Both the position numbers and the translations under genes were made by a program. The notes beneath the pieces were generated by a model that was given only the letters and a program-made list of their open reading frames with translations, did no database searches and was not told the origin of the DNA. From positions 51,753,663-51,817,662 of the forward strand of contig NC_054706.1 in the NCBI RefSeq assembly GCF_016097555.1: DNA of 64,000 nt. Direction: 5' to 3'. The stretch is from Gigantopelta aegis. Lineage: Eukaryota; Mollusca; Gastropoda; Neomphalida; Peltospiridae. Of this stretch, positions 12,101 through 24,500 are shown piece by piece (within the stretch, counting starts at the first letter, position 1; each line of letters starts with the position of its first letter).

Positions 12101-12505
12101 AATTTTAATGTTATTTTTGGTTTACTGCATAAAGTGGTGGTAAAGTACATAAAGTGGTAGTAAAGTGCATAAAGTGGTAGTAAAGTGCATAAAGTGGTAG
12201 TAAAGTACATAAACTGGTAGTAAAGTACATAAAGTGGTAATAAAGTGGTAGTAAAGTACATAAAGTGGTAATAAAGTGGTAGTAAAGTACATAAAGTGGT
12301 AGTAAAGTACATAAAGTGGTAGTAAAGTACATAAAGTGGTAATAAAGTGGTAGTAAAGTACATAAAGTGGTAGTAAAGTACATAAAGTGGTAGTACAGTA
12401 CATAAAGTGGTAATAAAGTGGTAGTAAAGTACATAAAGTGGTAGTAAAGTACATAAAGTGGTAGTAAAGTACATAAAGTAGTAAACCAAAAATAACATTA
12501 AAATT
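12101..12505. mobile_element. Inverted-repeat element enclosing a tandem array
   Basis: A perfect 26-bp inverted repeat, AATTTTAATGTTATTTTTGG plus TTTACT, lies at 12101-12126 and 12480-12505. Between them is only the tandem array 12127-12479. No target duplication is obvious. The frames across the array are repeat shadows, not genes. Confidence 0.75.
12127..12479. repeat. 20-bp/11-bp compound minisatellite
   Basis: The main unit TAAAGTACATAAAGTGGTAG alternates with a short form TAATAAAGTGG. About 17 units fill the stretch, with few point changes. Confidence 0.9.
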
Positions 12506-14282
12506 TGGCGAAATGTTTTGCACACCCAGAGCTAGCCTGTCATTGAACTGATATAAAATTTTAGTGACAAAATCAGTTTATTTAGAATGAAATTTATATT
12601 TGGATGATCTATGTGAGTTAATATATAAATGAGTTATTGTTACAATTACTATTAACAGTTTAGCTTAATAGACTTAAGTAACAAAAACAAATCTATATTA
12701 ATAAAGAAATGTTTGCATGAGAATGAACACTTAAAAAACCAAACGCCCATCGCCCATCAATCCAGACTTCAGTGCATAAACCAATTGAACAATGACAAAT
12801 AATTTTATTCCTTTTTTTTTTAAAAACCCTTAATTTTAGAATTAAACAATAGTTAATCTCTTTTATGTTAATATTTTTTAAAATGCAAGGTAGTGATCTT
12901 ACAGGACTCTATTAATGCCCTGGTGCATGGTTGCCTGTGTCCCATCAGATGTTGTTTAAACGTTGTGATATTCACAGTTGTAAATATCTCCATTTCTCTA
13001 CTAAAGATTGTTATGTATTTACTGTATAGTATAAATATTCTTTGATTTATGCTCGTGGTTTGCAATATTTAAACTGATTAATAATGTTTTTTTACCAGTA
13101 TGTTTGAAAGCAGGTTCATCCATACAGAAAATGGTACAGGTTACAAATATGTCCTGCTATGTCCATTTCAGATGTAATATATTCATAATATTATTAGTAA
13201 ATTGTTAATGACAAAACCATTATAGCTCTGTATTTTGCGAGAAATGTCCTGGCTGTCAGGGTTGTTATTTTTAAACTATTGATGTTTGGTTTGGGCAGCC
13301 ATGGAACAAGAATTGCACATTGATCATATAGACAAATTTACGCAGCCTGTTTTTCTAAAACACTGTTTAAACATTATAATTGTTAAACAGTGTTTAATTA
13401 TTATAATATATGTTGTTACATGTGTGTAAGTAATAAAACAGGCTTTGTAAATTTAGACAGATATGTATGTACTAATTTTTTTTTTTTTTTTTTTTTAATT
13501 CTAGAAATAATAAGATATATTTTTTTTTTTAAATATTCACAAAAAGAAGAGCAGAATTAAAAAAAAAACTATTAAGTAGATTAGAAAATTAATTTATTAA
13601 ATAAAACAAATCACCACTTTTATTAGAATATAGGCACATTTCAAGTAGTTGTGCCAAACTTATTACTTAACTGATTTTAATAAACTTTCACATACTTTTC
13701 ACATCATCTTTTAAAACATTTTTCTATTTTAAATAAATTAGCATGTAAATTGCATAATTAATTAATGTGGGATATTCCAGAGAAAACAATTGATGTAAGT
13801 ATGAGACCTGAGTACATGTAGTAATTTATTTAATTTCTATTGGATGTGGTTGGGAAGTGAACTAATAAGGGTTTTAAATGGTATAGTCCATTTAAAAAAA
13901 AAAAAAATGTTATTCCAGTTGGTATGGGTTTAAAGCTTAATAATGTTATGTGACTTTTAATTTTATTCATTGTATTATTACAAGCTAATTCATTGGTTCC
14001 TTTTTGACTCCGATGGACTAGGTATATTTAAAACATGCCTTCTCATTCTCACAAACATTTGTACTAGAATATCCCTAATTAATATGTATATATCTGTACA
14101 TATGTTGTAGCAAGAAATTGGCAAGTCATATATTTGGGTGTAAATCATGATTAAAATGTTTTTCTTTTGGTCATGATTAGTGTGCATATGAAGAACAATA
14201 ATTGAATAAATGAAGTTATGGAAAATCTGGAAATAACCACATGGAGGAAGAATTAAATTTGTTCAAATCTTGACTTGAACCG

Positions 14283-15310
14283 TTGGGTACCACCCTCACG
14301 TGATCATTTGTGGAATAGTCCTTGGTGTACTTGTTCAATCAGAAGTGTCTTGTTTGTGCGATCTACTTGTATCTTTTACCGAGTGTGCTCTAAGTGTGTT
14401 TTTCACTGATGTCTATCACTAAATTTACACTACATGGGGGCTTCTAGAAATTTTATTAACTTTTTTACTAAGGTCGACGACAGTCACTTTTCGCACCCTT
14501 GTTTTGGGTTCGTACACAATAAATATAACATATCTTACCGTAATCTCACTTGAAATCCATATTTCGTAAAAGGTACAATTTTTTAATCACAAGATTTTCT
14601 TCAAACACATTCAGATGCATTAGTAATGTGCAAACAACATTTTCAGTAGCAAGTTTGCATTGGAATTTTTCCAGCATTCTTAAAACGGAAACGTCATGTA
14701 CCCAGTATATGGTTATTGTAAGGCGATTCAAAGTGATGTCATTGGAATACTGACGTCATTCAAATTCAAAATTAGCAGTATTATTACAATGCTTCGCCAC
14801 ATTAAAATAAAAACTGGTCTACTAACCTTGACCCCTGTCAAATTTGTATAACAAGCGGACGTTGTTTACAGATTGGTATTTTGTTATTTTTCATAATTCT
14901 GGACGAAATATTAATTTTAAGTTTCAAAAGATGAAAGAAATAAAAAGTACCTTTTATCAAATATATCGTATCAAAAAATTACCGTTGCATATGTTTTATT
15001 TACTATGTACGAAGCCAAAACAAGGGTGTGAAAAGTGACTTGTCGTCGACCGTAATTGCTATTTTCAAAATTCTGCCCATTTTTAACTCTACCCTCCTCC
15101 TCCCCCCATCCAGAGTTGGTAACAATCAGATATGTCACCTAAAGAGGGAGATACATCTTAAAACACTAAAATTGGGGGCTTGGGGCGAGGGCAACATTTG
15201 ACCAAAAAAAATTCACTAGCCGTCGGGCATGGCAATAGTACTAATGTACTAGCCCAACATTGAATATCACTAGCCATGGGAGTGGGGCTACCATAATCAA
15301 GAAGCCCTGC
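14283..15310 (-). repeat. CAGGGCTTCTAGA-family repeat, interrupted
   Basis: The parts 14283-14460 and 15055-15310 match the copy at 2093-2560 in reverse. The middle is the inserted TA element. The left part includes a companion segment ending near CACGTGATC, also seen at about 2410-2560. Confidence 0.7.
14471..15052. mobile_element. MITE with long inverted repeats at TA, nested in another repeat
   Basis: The ends GGTCGACGACA...TCACTTTTC are inverted and match over at least 55 bases, with weaker similarity to about 110. TA lies at 14469-14470 and 15053-15054. It splits a copy of the CAGGGCTTCTAGA repeat, whose two halves lie on either side. Confidence 0.75.
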
Positions 15311-17043
15311 TACATACTGAAGCAAATGTTGCCGGCCAACATGTATTGCATTTCCCCAGCATTTCAATTTAATATCAGTGAAAATGTTGTTTTGTATGAT
15401 TGGTCATTGGACAATGGTGCAAGTAAGCTCCAAATCTGTTACCCGTTCTTATCATAGTTCACAAGCAGAGACAATTTGTCATCACTCATTGTTCAAATCT
15501 CACTACAAACATATTTATACTATTTGATTTATGGTTCAAATTACTTGTAAGCATTCTACAATTTTGTTTTGTTTTTAAATTTCTATATTAATCTTAAAAT
15601 ATGAACCACCTTTAAATGGGCATTTTATGACCTTGAAATATGAAGTATTGTTTTGCTCATAGAATTTCCTTAAGGGGACTAAAGTTAAATGTTTTATTAA
15701 TATTGTTTGAAAAGAAATAGTATTAAATAGTATTAACAATAGGGTACAATGTCTGCACTTCATTCATAGATAATAAATGTGTTTTGTTAAAAAAAAAAAG
15801 ACGAGTATTTGGGTCATTTTTATTTAATGCAGTGCAGTTCTTTTAGTCATTTCATGTTCACTTACTAGTTCATGTTGAAAATTAAAGTGAATCTTTTCAA
15901 CTAAGATTTGTTATAGCAGATAATCATCATTTTGATTTGTGGGATGCAATGCATATTTAGGGTTTTAAACTGAAAAGTGAAACCAATTACGGGTGAAACT
16001 ATACTAGTCATTGGCCAGCATAAAATTTTATCTTATTTTTTCAAAAATATTTTTAAAATTGGAGGCAGTGATAGGTATGAAAAGTAGGTTACAGAGTGGA
16101 ATAAAGCATTTCAGATTGCATGTACATGAGCCTTTTACTCTCAGCTTGTTTGGTTGCTGGTAGAAAGTGTAAGGCAAATGCATAAAAAATCCAAGATTCT
16201 TTGACTAAACATTTTTTTCTCTCCCTAAGCACAGCACCTGCCTAAAAACTGCATGGTGCACATGAAACTCCTTTTTTATGTTAACACTTTTCATGTTTGA
16301 TTAGGGTATAAATGTATTTTTAATCTGGCTTCGGATAACCACACCACCAAAACGTAAATTGAGCATTCTGGACTGTGGTCTAGCCCTGCTATGTCTGAAT
16401 GATAGCATATCCATGAGACAATTAGTGAGATGACAGCAAGTGAGCCATTCCTTTATCCGTTAACTGCAAGTGCATTTTTATACCACTGGCACAGTGAATG
16501 GCTACCCCTCTCATATGCAGTATCCATGTGGCCTGTAAATTGCTGTGACTAGTATACAAAGCTGAACACAATTGTGTGTAAAGTTAAAACTAATGTATTA
16601 ATGTCCATACGTTAGTATTAATGTCATGTACTTCATTAGTAAACTGAATGAAATAATAGTCTAATAAACAGAAAAATAAACTTGCTTGTTCATGTCCATG
16701 CATTTTGTGCCTTGTCGTTTAGGCAATGTAAACTGTATACAAGAAACTACCATATTTTGAAATAATCCAATTGCTTATTCAGTACACATACATGTATTTA
16801 TTATATTAAAATTTCAGCCTTGTGTTTGGCCAAAATGCACAATATTTTTGTCCGGTTAATTATTAATGTTGTACTAAATATACCAAGACAAGAAAGTTTA
16901 GCAATTTGATACTACTGCATAGTACAAGCTACATTCAATGACGTGACAGTTACGTGTTTTATTTTGTATTGAACATTTCCTGTTACTTACACAGACAGAC
17001 CATCTATCAATTAAATCCAATGTCTGATTTCACTTTTAAAGGG

Positions 17044-17366
17044 GGGTAGAACATAGCTCAGTAGTACAGCGCTGTCTTGATGCACGGTCGGTCTGGGATC
17101 GATCCCTGTCGCTGGGCCCATTGGGCTATTTCTCGTTCCAGCCAGTATACCATGACTGGTATATCAAATGCCGTGGTATGTGCTATCCTGTCTATGGGAT
17201 GGTGTATATAAACGGTCCCTTGCTGTCTAATCGAAAAAGAGTAGCCCATGAAATAGCGACAGTGGGTTTCCTCTCTCAATATCGGTGTATTCCGTAACCA
17301 TATGTCTGACACCATATAACGATAAATAAAATGTGTTGAGTGCGTAGTTAAATAAAACATTTCCAT
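17044..17366 (+). mobile_element. SINE family A
   Basis: The tRNA-like head has an A box (AGCTCAGTAGTACAGCG) and a B box (GGTCTGGGATCGATCCC). The body is followed by the common tail ending TTAAATAAAACATTTCC. No coding is present. Confidence 0.8.
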
Positions 17367-17958
17367 CACTTTTAAAGTCATGATTTTTAAAATTATTTAA
17401 GCACATTTGCTAAACTTTTTTGCCTTGGTATAGTTTAATGTATACAAGGTTTTCTTTATTAACCTAGTAAAATGCATGTAAAATAAGTGCAGAAACATCC
17501 TTCTATAGCAGTCAGCTGAATATGTATGAGGATCCAGTCACTGGTAGCAGTAATTAATAAATGATGGAAGTGCATTGTGTGAGGCTCGACAAACCAACCC
17601 ATATATATCCAACTGACCGACTAGTTTCAACTACTTGGTCAATTTTGGCCTAGTATTCATTTACCTTAAATTTATTAATCCGTAGCAACATTATTTGGTG
17701 TTTGCTACAGACATTGCAGACAAGTGTATTGTATCTTACATAGCTTGTTTTTTTATTTATTATAATTTGTGTTGTGTTTATTTCTAGTAGTATTATTTGC
17801 AATCCGACATTAAAAAGGTTTTAAAAATGTTTGTGTATTTTGTTGTTTTCTGCAGAAAAGTATTAAATGCTTTAATAATATTATATTCTTCAGGCTAGTT
17901 AGAACACGCCTGAATGTTGATTAACAAGTATGTTAATATCCAGACCTCACTGTGAACA

Positions 17959-18329
17959 GACCGGCCTCAGTGGCGTCATGGTTAGGTCATTAGTCTACAG
18001 GCTGGTAGGTACTGGGTTCGGATCCTAGTCGAGGCATGGGATTTTTAATCCAGATACCGACTCCAAACCCTGAGTGAGTGCTCCGCAAGGCTCAATGGGT
18101 AGGTGTAAACCACTTCACCGACCAGTGATCCATAACTGGTTCAACAAAGGCCATGGTTTGTGCTATCCTGCCTGTGGGAAGTGCAAATAAAAGATCCCTT
18201 GTTGCTAATCGGAAAGAGTAGCCCATGTAGTGGCGACAGCAGGTTTCCTCTCAAAATCTGTGTGGTCTGATGCCATATAACTAAATAAAATGTGTTGAGT
18301 GCATCGTTAAAACATTTCTTTCTTTCTTT
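17959..18329 (+). mobile_element. SINE family B with target duplication
   Basis: It has a tRNA-like head (GGCCTCAGTGGCGTCATGG; B box GGGTTCGGATCC), a long body and a common tail ending (TTTC)n. CACTGTGAACA flanks it at 17948-17958 and 18330-18340. Confidence 0.88.
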
Positions 18330-18478
18330 CACTGTGAACAAAATTGAGGGGAATGATCAATTACTCCCCTAACTTAAGACTTTGGGGAGCCAGTTGTGAT
18401 ATTACCATATTGATACAATATAGATTCATATGCTACGAGGAGTTAAAAATTACTCCCCAGGAACAAGTCTCAACTAAT

Positions 18479-18655
18479 CAATATATAGAGGATATTTCAT
18501 GTTTTTGTCAAATATGATTTATATCTCATCGAGTGAAGTTTGCAATTATATCTCAGGGGTTGCACTTGCGTGATATGATTGCAAACTTCACGAGATGAGA
18601 TCTAAATCATATTTAACAAAAAACATTAAATTTTCTATTTATTATATAACTTTTG
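18479..18655. repeat. Large imperfect palindrome
   Basis: ATATGATTTATATCTCATC near 18517 pairs with GATGAGATCTAAATCATAT near 18594, and the match extends outward about 30 bases more on each side. Confidence 0.7.
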
Positions 18656-18732
18656 GCAATTTACCTTTATTTTTAAAATGCCAACAGCAAAATAGTTCCG
18701 GCTTTCTTACAGTGAAGATAACACTTTCTACA

Positions 18733-18795
18733 GTGACAATAACACATTTTAGAGTGAAATAGTGAAATTTTCACTCTAAAATGTGTTATCGTCAC
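18733..18795. repeat. 27-bp-arm hairpin
   Basis: GTGACAATAACACATTTTAG continuing to 18759 pairs with 18769-18795 with one mismatch, leaving a 9-base loop. Confidence 0.85.
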
Positions 18796-18969
18796 CGAGT
18801 GACAGATAACACTTATTTCACCGATATTTTAAGATATTTCACTAAATCTTATATAATAAGGATCTATTACCTACCATAGTCATGCTAGTTTCGTACATCC
18901 TTAATAAAACATTAAGAAAACAAGCATTCTGAGAGTACTGGTAAATTTAAAAGCAATACATGTCCCCTA

Positions 18970-19460
18970 CCAAGCCGTACAAATTTTCTTATCTCCAAAA
19001 TTCAAGGACTATAATTGTGAAAATGGGTAAATCGCCAAGAAATTCGAACTTTATTTGTGACATAAGATGACAAAGCTATACACAAAATTTCAGTTCAATA
19101 TTTTGAGGCATTGCCAAAAACGGATCTGGAATTATTATTTTTCTTAATCTCCAAAGTTCAAAAATGGGTAAATCGACATGAAAGTCAAATTTGATCTGTA
19201 ACAATGTGATTTCAGCTCATTATCTTAAGACATTGCACACACACACACACACAAAAAGAGAGTTGAAAACACATTTTCGTATTTCCTACCGTAAGTTAAA
19301 GGGCCATAATTGTCAAAAATGGGTAAATCGCTATGAAAGTCAAACGATCTGTATTAATACGAGATAAACTTATGCACAAAATTTCAGCTCAATATCTCAC
19401 GGCATTGTGAAAAAACACACCAGAAAAACTATAATTGGGACAGACGGACGGACAAGAGAG
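18970..19460 (+). repeat. Degenerate tandem of about 130-160 bp, three units
   Basis: Each unit holds an AAATGGGTAAATCGC-like block followed by CACAAAATTTCAG and TATTTTGAGGCATTG-like text. The end is GACAGACGGACGGAC. This is a decayed dispersed repeat; no coding is present. Confidence 0.6.
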
Positions 19461-19633
19461 ATGAAATCTATAGTCACACCAGGTTATATAACTGAGCTTC
19501 AAATATGCTAATTAACACAGCCATATCTGTGTGGAACTATGTTGGTCAAAAAGTATGTTCGAACTGCAACTTAAGTTCCCATTTTCTTTGACATTAAGGT
19601 TGAAGTGTTGTAGTATTTATATCTGTGCTACAA

Positions 19634-20108
19634 TTTCAATCTGTTTCGACCCTTTCTGTCAGTTTCCTCCGACTCTGTCTTCTGAGCTGTCAACACCATC
19701 ACCTACCTGTCTCAACTTCCTCCATGGGTGCAGTCTCTGTGTATTTCCCTGCACCCACCTGGCATCCTTATCCTCTGCCGCTAATAAAGCTAGTCTGACC
19801 CACAGCACTAACGACCGCCGGTAGTAGGGGTGCATTGTAGGTGGTTATAAGTGCCTCTTAACAATGCCAGAAGTAACTACTAAATACTCCCCGAAGTGGT
19901 CAGACTAAGCCCACAGCTAACAGCTGATGGGGAATGGCAGGTGTGTGGCACAGATAGCCACAAGAGACAAGTACCTGTCGCGGTTGGAGAGACAATGACT
20001 GGGATGTGGAGGTGAACAGCAAAAGAAGTTAAAAGATAGGAGTTGCCAGATCGGGAAGAAATGAGATTGAATTCAAAGGAGAAAAAGGAAAAGGGGGCAG
20101 TGGGATAA

Positions 20109-20120
<12 letters not shown>
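19634..20120 (+). repeat. Dispersed 490-bp repeat with A-rich end, copy 1
   Basis: TTTCAATCTGTTTCGACCC starts a block matching 55367-55864 almost throughout. It ends in TGGGATAAAAAAAAAAATAT. The oligo(A) end suggests retroposition. No tRNA-like head is seen. Confidence 0.8.
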
Positions 20121-20139
<19 letters not shown>

Positions 20140-21257
20140 TTTGTGCAGCTGTAGTGTATATATTCACTAAATGGTGGCATGTGGCAGTTGTAGCAATGTT
20201 ACCATTGTCATCGATGGGATTCAATTTGGTGGTAATTCTCCCTCCAGAGTGGTAATTCAACACTATAACACAATAATACAACAACTTCAGTGGATTACAA
20301 CAGTACAGGTGTCCTTAATATTTATTTAAAAAAAAATTTGCAACACCTTTATCAAGTTTTAAATTATTTCTTTTTATTCACAGATTCCATTACATGTAGT
20401 CTGCCCATGCCGTGGTGGAACAGTGGGATGTGGTTAATAAAACCCACAAATTGTTTTACATTTTTGTGTGTGTTTTAAAAATGGTCTTTGCCACACACAC
20501 ACATATCAGATCCATATGACCGATATCTGAAATAGGGGGAAGAGGGCACAAACAATTTCTAGTGGAGGGGGTCACAGCCTTTAATGGGGGGTGGGGTGGG
20601 GGGAGGAGTCACAACATATATTTTTACCATTTATTTATACAGAGTAGCAAATTGTTTTTAAAAAGTACATTTTCATCCTCATGTTGGGGGATGGGGGCAG
20701 AGCCCTCCCCTGGTATCTATGGGCCTGTGCGCGCTCACACATATACATATTCATACCCATTCAGTTCATTCAAGGTTACACCACAACTGGGTTTTTTATT
20801 AGCATGTTCTCGAGGCAGTAACCTCATGGCTTCACAAAGATAATTCTGTTGAAGATGCCTTGAATTATAAATATTTGCTTCATGTATAGGAAAAAAGACA
20901 TCTTTGTGCTGTTATTTTATTTTAAATGTGTACTGCCATGATGCCATCAAGTGATAACCTAAAGAGGAATAAATGTCTATTTTGATTTGTCAAAATCTTG
21001 AACAGCTTAACCTCCATTAAAAATAAATTAAAAGAATAAAATTATTCATGACTACAACAGCAACAACATAGCAATTCTAATATATACATCAAGTATAAAA
21101 ACAATACTTTCTTCTCTTGATGAATATTTCTTCTGAATGGTAAACTAGAATGTTCAATGTTCACAAAAGTGACACAATTTGAGTCAACACCTCATCATAG
21201 ACTGTAATTCACCATGATTACCAAGAACCTACATAATCAGTTGTATTCTGAGTTTTG
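20121..21257. other. Region downstream of the WDR45 3' end
   Basis: It contains (AT)n at 20118-20140 and G-rich text at 20530-20700 resembling decayed MITE ends. It probably includes the rest of the WDR45 3' UTR. No gene is seen. Confidence 0.5.
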
Positions 21258-21556
21258 CCATATCTTCATCCATATCCATAAATACATCGTACGACTCGCA
21301 ATTATTCCATATCTTCTTCAATATCCATGAATACATAGTACGACTCGCGATTATTCCATATCTACATCCATATCCATGAATACATCGTACGACTCTCGAT
21401 TATCCCATATCTACATCCATATCCATCAATATATCGTACGACTCATGATTATTCCATATCTACATCCATATCCATCAATATATCGTACGACTCGTGATTA
21501 TTCCATATCTTCATCAATATCCATGAATACATCGTACGACTCACGATTACAGTTTC
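21258..21556 (-). repeat. 49-bp minisatellite over the WDR45 stop codon
   Basis: CGTACGAC-anchored units begin at 21288, 21337, 21386, 21435, 21484 and 21533, each exactly 49 bases apart, with a partial unit on the left. The unit at the 5' end of the minus strand holds the last codons ([13 protein letters not shown]) and the TAA at 21498-21500. The others lie in the 3' UTR and repeat this coding text with small changes. Confidence 0.9.
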
Positions 21557-24500
21557 CATCTGTAGTGAACACATATTTGTGAAATGTTCCGTCAACGCAG
21601 GCAGCTGCAAAATATTAACCTTATAAATGAATGATGACAGTAATTTGATATAAATGAAATCTCCAAAAAACGTAAGCAAAACAAATTTGTTAAGAATCAT
21701 ATTTAAGTAAAATAATTAAGGTTACAGTTAAGATGGGTCATTAAGCTCCCACATTAGTACTGTTATAACTGCCAAATATACAGACAGTAAAATAGTAAAA
21801 GGACCTACTCAATTTGTTTCAGGAAGGTTGACGAATTAACAACTAATATGTATTTGACTTAACAAAAGATTGCCAATCAAAAGGTCAATCCATGAAAACA
21901 AAACTGACCAGATCATTTTAACTGTCTGATATAATATGAATTAAAATTAAGTACATGTACATTTGTATTAGATGCAGGAGGAAATAATAGGTTTCTCTAC
22001 AGGACAATTGTGCTCCAAAGACCTACCTATAACAGAATGTCCATTTTCAAAGGCACAGATACAAGCACACTCGGCTGCTACTGTGAAACTGGCCAGACCC
22101 CACTGAGACTCGACATAGGGTCCTAGGAATCCCATCTTCTTAAACCTGCAAATAATATGTACTAATACTGAATTTACAATTATTTAGTAAATAATACTAC
22201 AATAGATTAACATAGAGATTCAATGTATTTTGTTACTTTAAATATTTTAAGAAGAAAAAACAAGAGTTAATCCTCTTTGCAAAAAAACAACACAAAAACA
22301 AAGAAAGACTTTCTAGGAAAACATTATGTTATTTTATGTTAAAAGTGTTCATTTAGAATAATGAACATTTACATAATTGTATAAAACCCTTCTACTCACG
22401 TAGATGTCCTGTTCAGCTTGGTGTCTTTGACAGCAAAGATGTGAATGGTTCCTTTGTCACTAGAAGCACACAAGAAAGCAGAGTCTGGGCTGAAGGAGAT
22501 GCTGCAACAAAGAAATCTCACAATAAATGAATGTTATTAGATCGTCTGTTCCAAAATATAAAATTCTTGCATTCTCAGCAGACAATAAATTGGCTGGTAT
22601 TCAAATGGTACCTCTCACTTCATTCATGAAACAACCCTGCCTCCAGTCACCTTACGGTTACCTAATTCCTGAACAGTCCCATATTCTCATTATTTTGAAG
22701 GCCAAACCAGTTCTTCATGTTGGAAAATATCAGACAAGTGACAAATCACTCACCTCATAAGCCCCAGGCGAGTGATTTGCATTCCATAGGACAAATATTG
22801 ACTAAAGCTTGCACATACTGACAAAACAAAGTTTTGAATCTAGAACACATTAAGCAATCACTGAGGCTGGCTGAGGTTAAAGTAGCTTCTTTTCAAACAA
22901 CCGTCGGGAGGTGTGCTGTTACAATATATTTTAGGTTGATGATAAAAAAAAAAAATCCGAGATTAAATACGGTGTGCTTTGGCGCGCAGGTGTGATTGCA
23001 CATCTTAGGCATGAAGGACTGTTGAACAATTTTCTGTTTGAACAAAGCACAGTGTGAAGACTAGTTCAGAGCATTTTGGAAGTTGTAGCATGTAGATAAT
23101 ATATATAAAACACAAGCTACTTACCAGTATAGCAGAGCTGGATCAGCACCCCGTCGTAACTCTACAACCAACTTCTTTGTTGTCAGATCAAACACACGAA
23201 TCAGGGTGCCCTGCAGACATCAAACAAATGTAGAAACTATAGATCTACGTCATTCTACTGTTAAAATGAAATACATAATATTAAGTGTTAATAAAAATAT
23301 CTAAGTATTAAGTTTAATTTCGTTTTTTATTTTTGCAACTTAGTAACTTTCAAAACAATACTTTTAAATAACAATTTAAGTTTTAATAATATAATTCAGA
23401 CCAGAATAATATACAGTGAAACCCCTCAACACCGGACCCCCTCTAAACCGGAATCCCCTCAAAACCGGACGTTTTCCGCGGTTCCGTGATTTACACATCT
23501 TTTAACACTATACATGTATTTTACCCCTCTAAACCGGAAACCCCTCTAAACTGAACACCGGACAAACAATTCAGGTCCCAATGTGTCAACTTAGTGTAAA
23601 TCCTACCCCTGAAAACCGGACGATCAAACCGATACCAATCAATATGGCGCCCACCTGTCTGTGAACACCGATGGCTAGTGCAATATGCGCATGCTCGAGA
23701 TCGCTGTTATCAGTGTAATCACCGCTGCATACAGTACAGGTACCGCTCAGCAGGCAAGATTAGCAAGTTGACAATAAACAATTAAAAGGACTGATCGCAA
23801 GCTTTGGTATGGAGTTAACTACTTACTGTAAACACATTGATTGTGTTGTAATTATGGTTAACATTAGCGGAGTTCGGGTTTGGGTTAGATGTCTTTATTA
23901 AGTTACGAGTGTGTTTTAAGGTCTTAAATGTGATCCTTCACAAACATGTCTCATGATTTGCTTCAAAGATTGACACAAATAACAGGGAATTTAATTTGCT
24001 GCCTTCCTATTCTGTGAATGAGTTTTTTAAATGTTTGTTTAGCGAAATAAAGAGTAAGCAAAAGTATATGTTGGCTTTGCGTAGTTGAATAGATGTTACT
24101 AGTGTTTCATTTTCATGTCAATTTTCAACCCCTGAAAACCGGACACCTCTGAAAACCGGACATTTTACTTGGTCCCATGGATGTCCGGTATTGAGGGGTT
24201 TCACTGTACATTAAAAAAACAACCATACATAATAAGATATTCACTGATTCATTGTCAGGGGCGGTGCATGGCTGTACCACCTTTTATTTTATTTTATTTT
24301 TTGGGGGGGAGGGGTGTGTGTGTGTGTGGTTGGTTATATATGATGTATCTCTGAAAATGTCCTTCACTGGTGAATTTGAAAGGAGAGTCTAACAACCTCA
24401 AGCCGTACTGCTATTTTTTACACTGTGCCGCCCCTGATTGTAATAGAAAGCATAGTAGAATTTTAAAAGATGTCCATGCCATCTGATTTGGTGGCATATT

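Larger units (their letters stand above)
11740..17040. other. Gene-poor convergent gap between DNAJB12 and WDR45, left part
   Basis: Apart from the inverted-repeat array at 12.1 kb and the nested repeats at 14.3-15.3 kb, this is AT-rich text with T/A runs. A short inverted pair (CAGCCTGTTTT / AAAACAGGCT) lies at 13340-13445. No gene is seen. Confidence 0.6.

Noticed and set aside
12101-12505. A CRISPR-like array
   Set aside because: The units are direct tandem copies without unique spacers, in an animal genome.
12094-12525. Minus-strand frames of 107-143 codons rich in YFTTTLCTLLPL
   Set aside because: They are translations of the compound minisatellite; all three frames are open because the repeat lacks stops.
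17041-17120. A tRNA gene
   Set aside because: The A and B boxes belong to the SINE head; the sequence does not close into a normal acceptor stem, and a SINE body follows.
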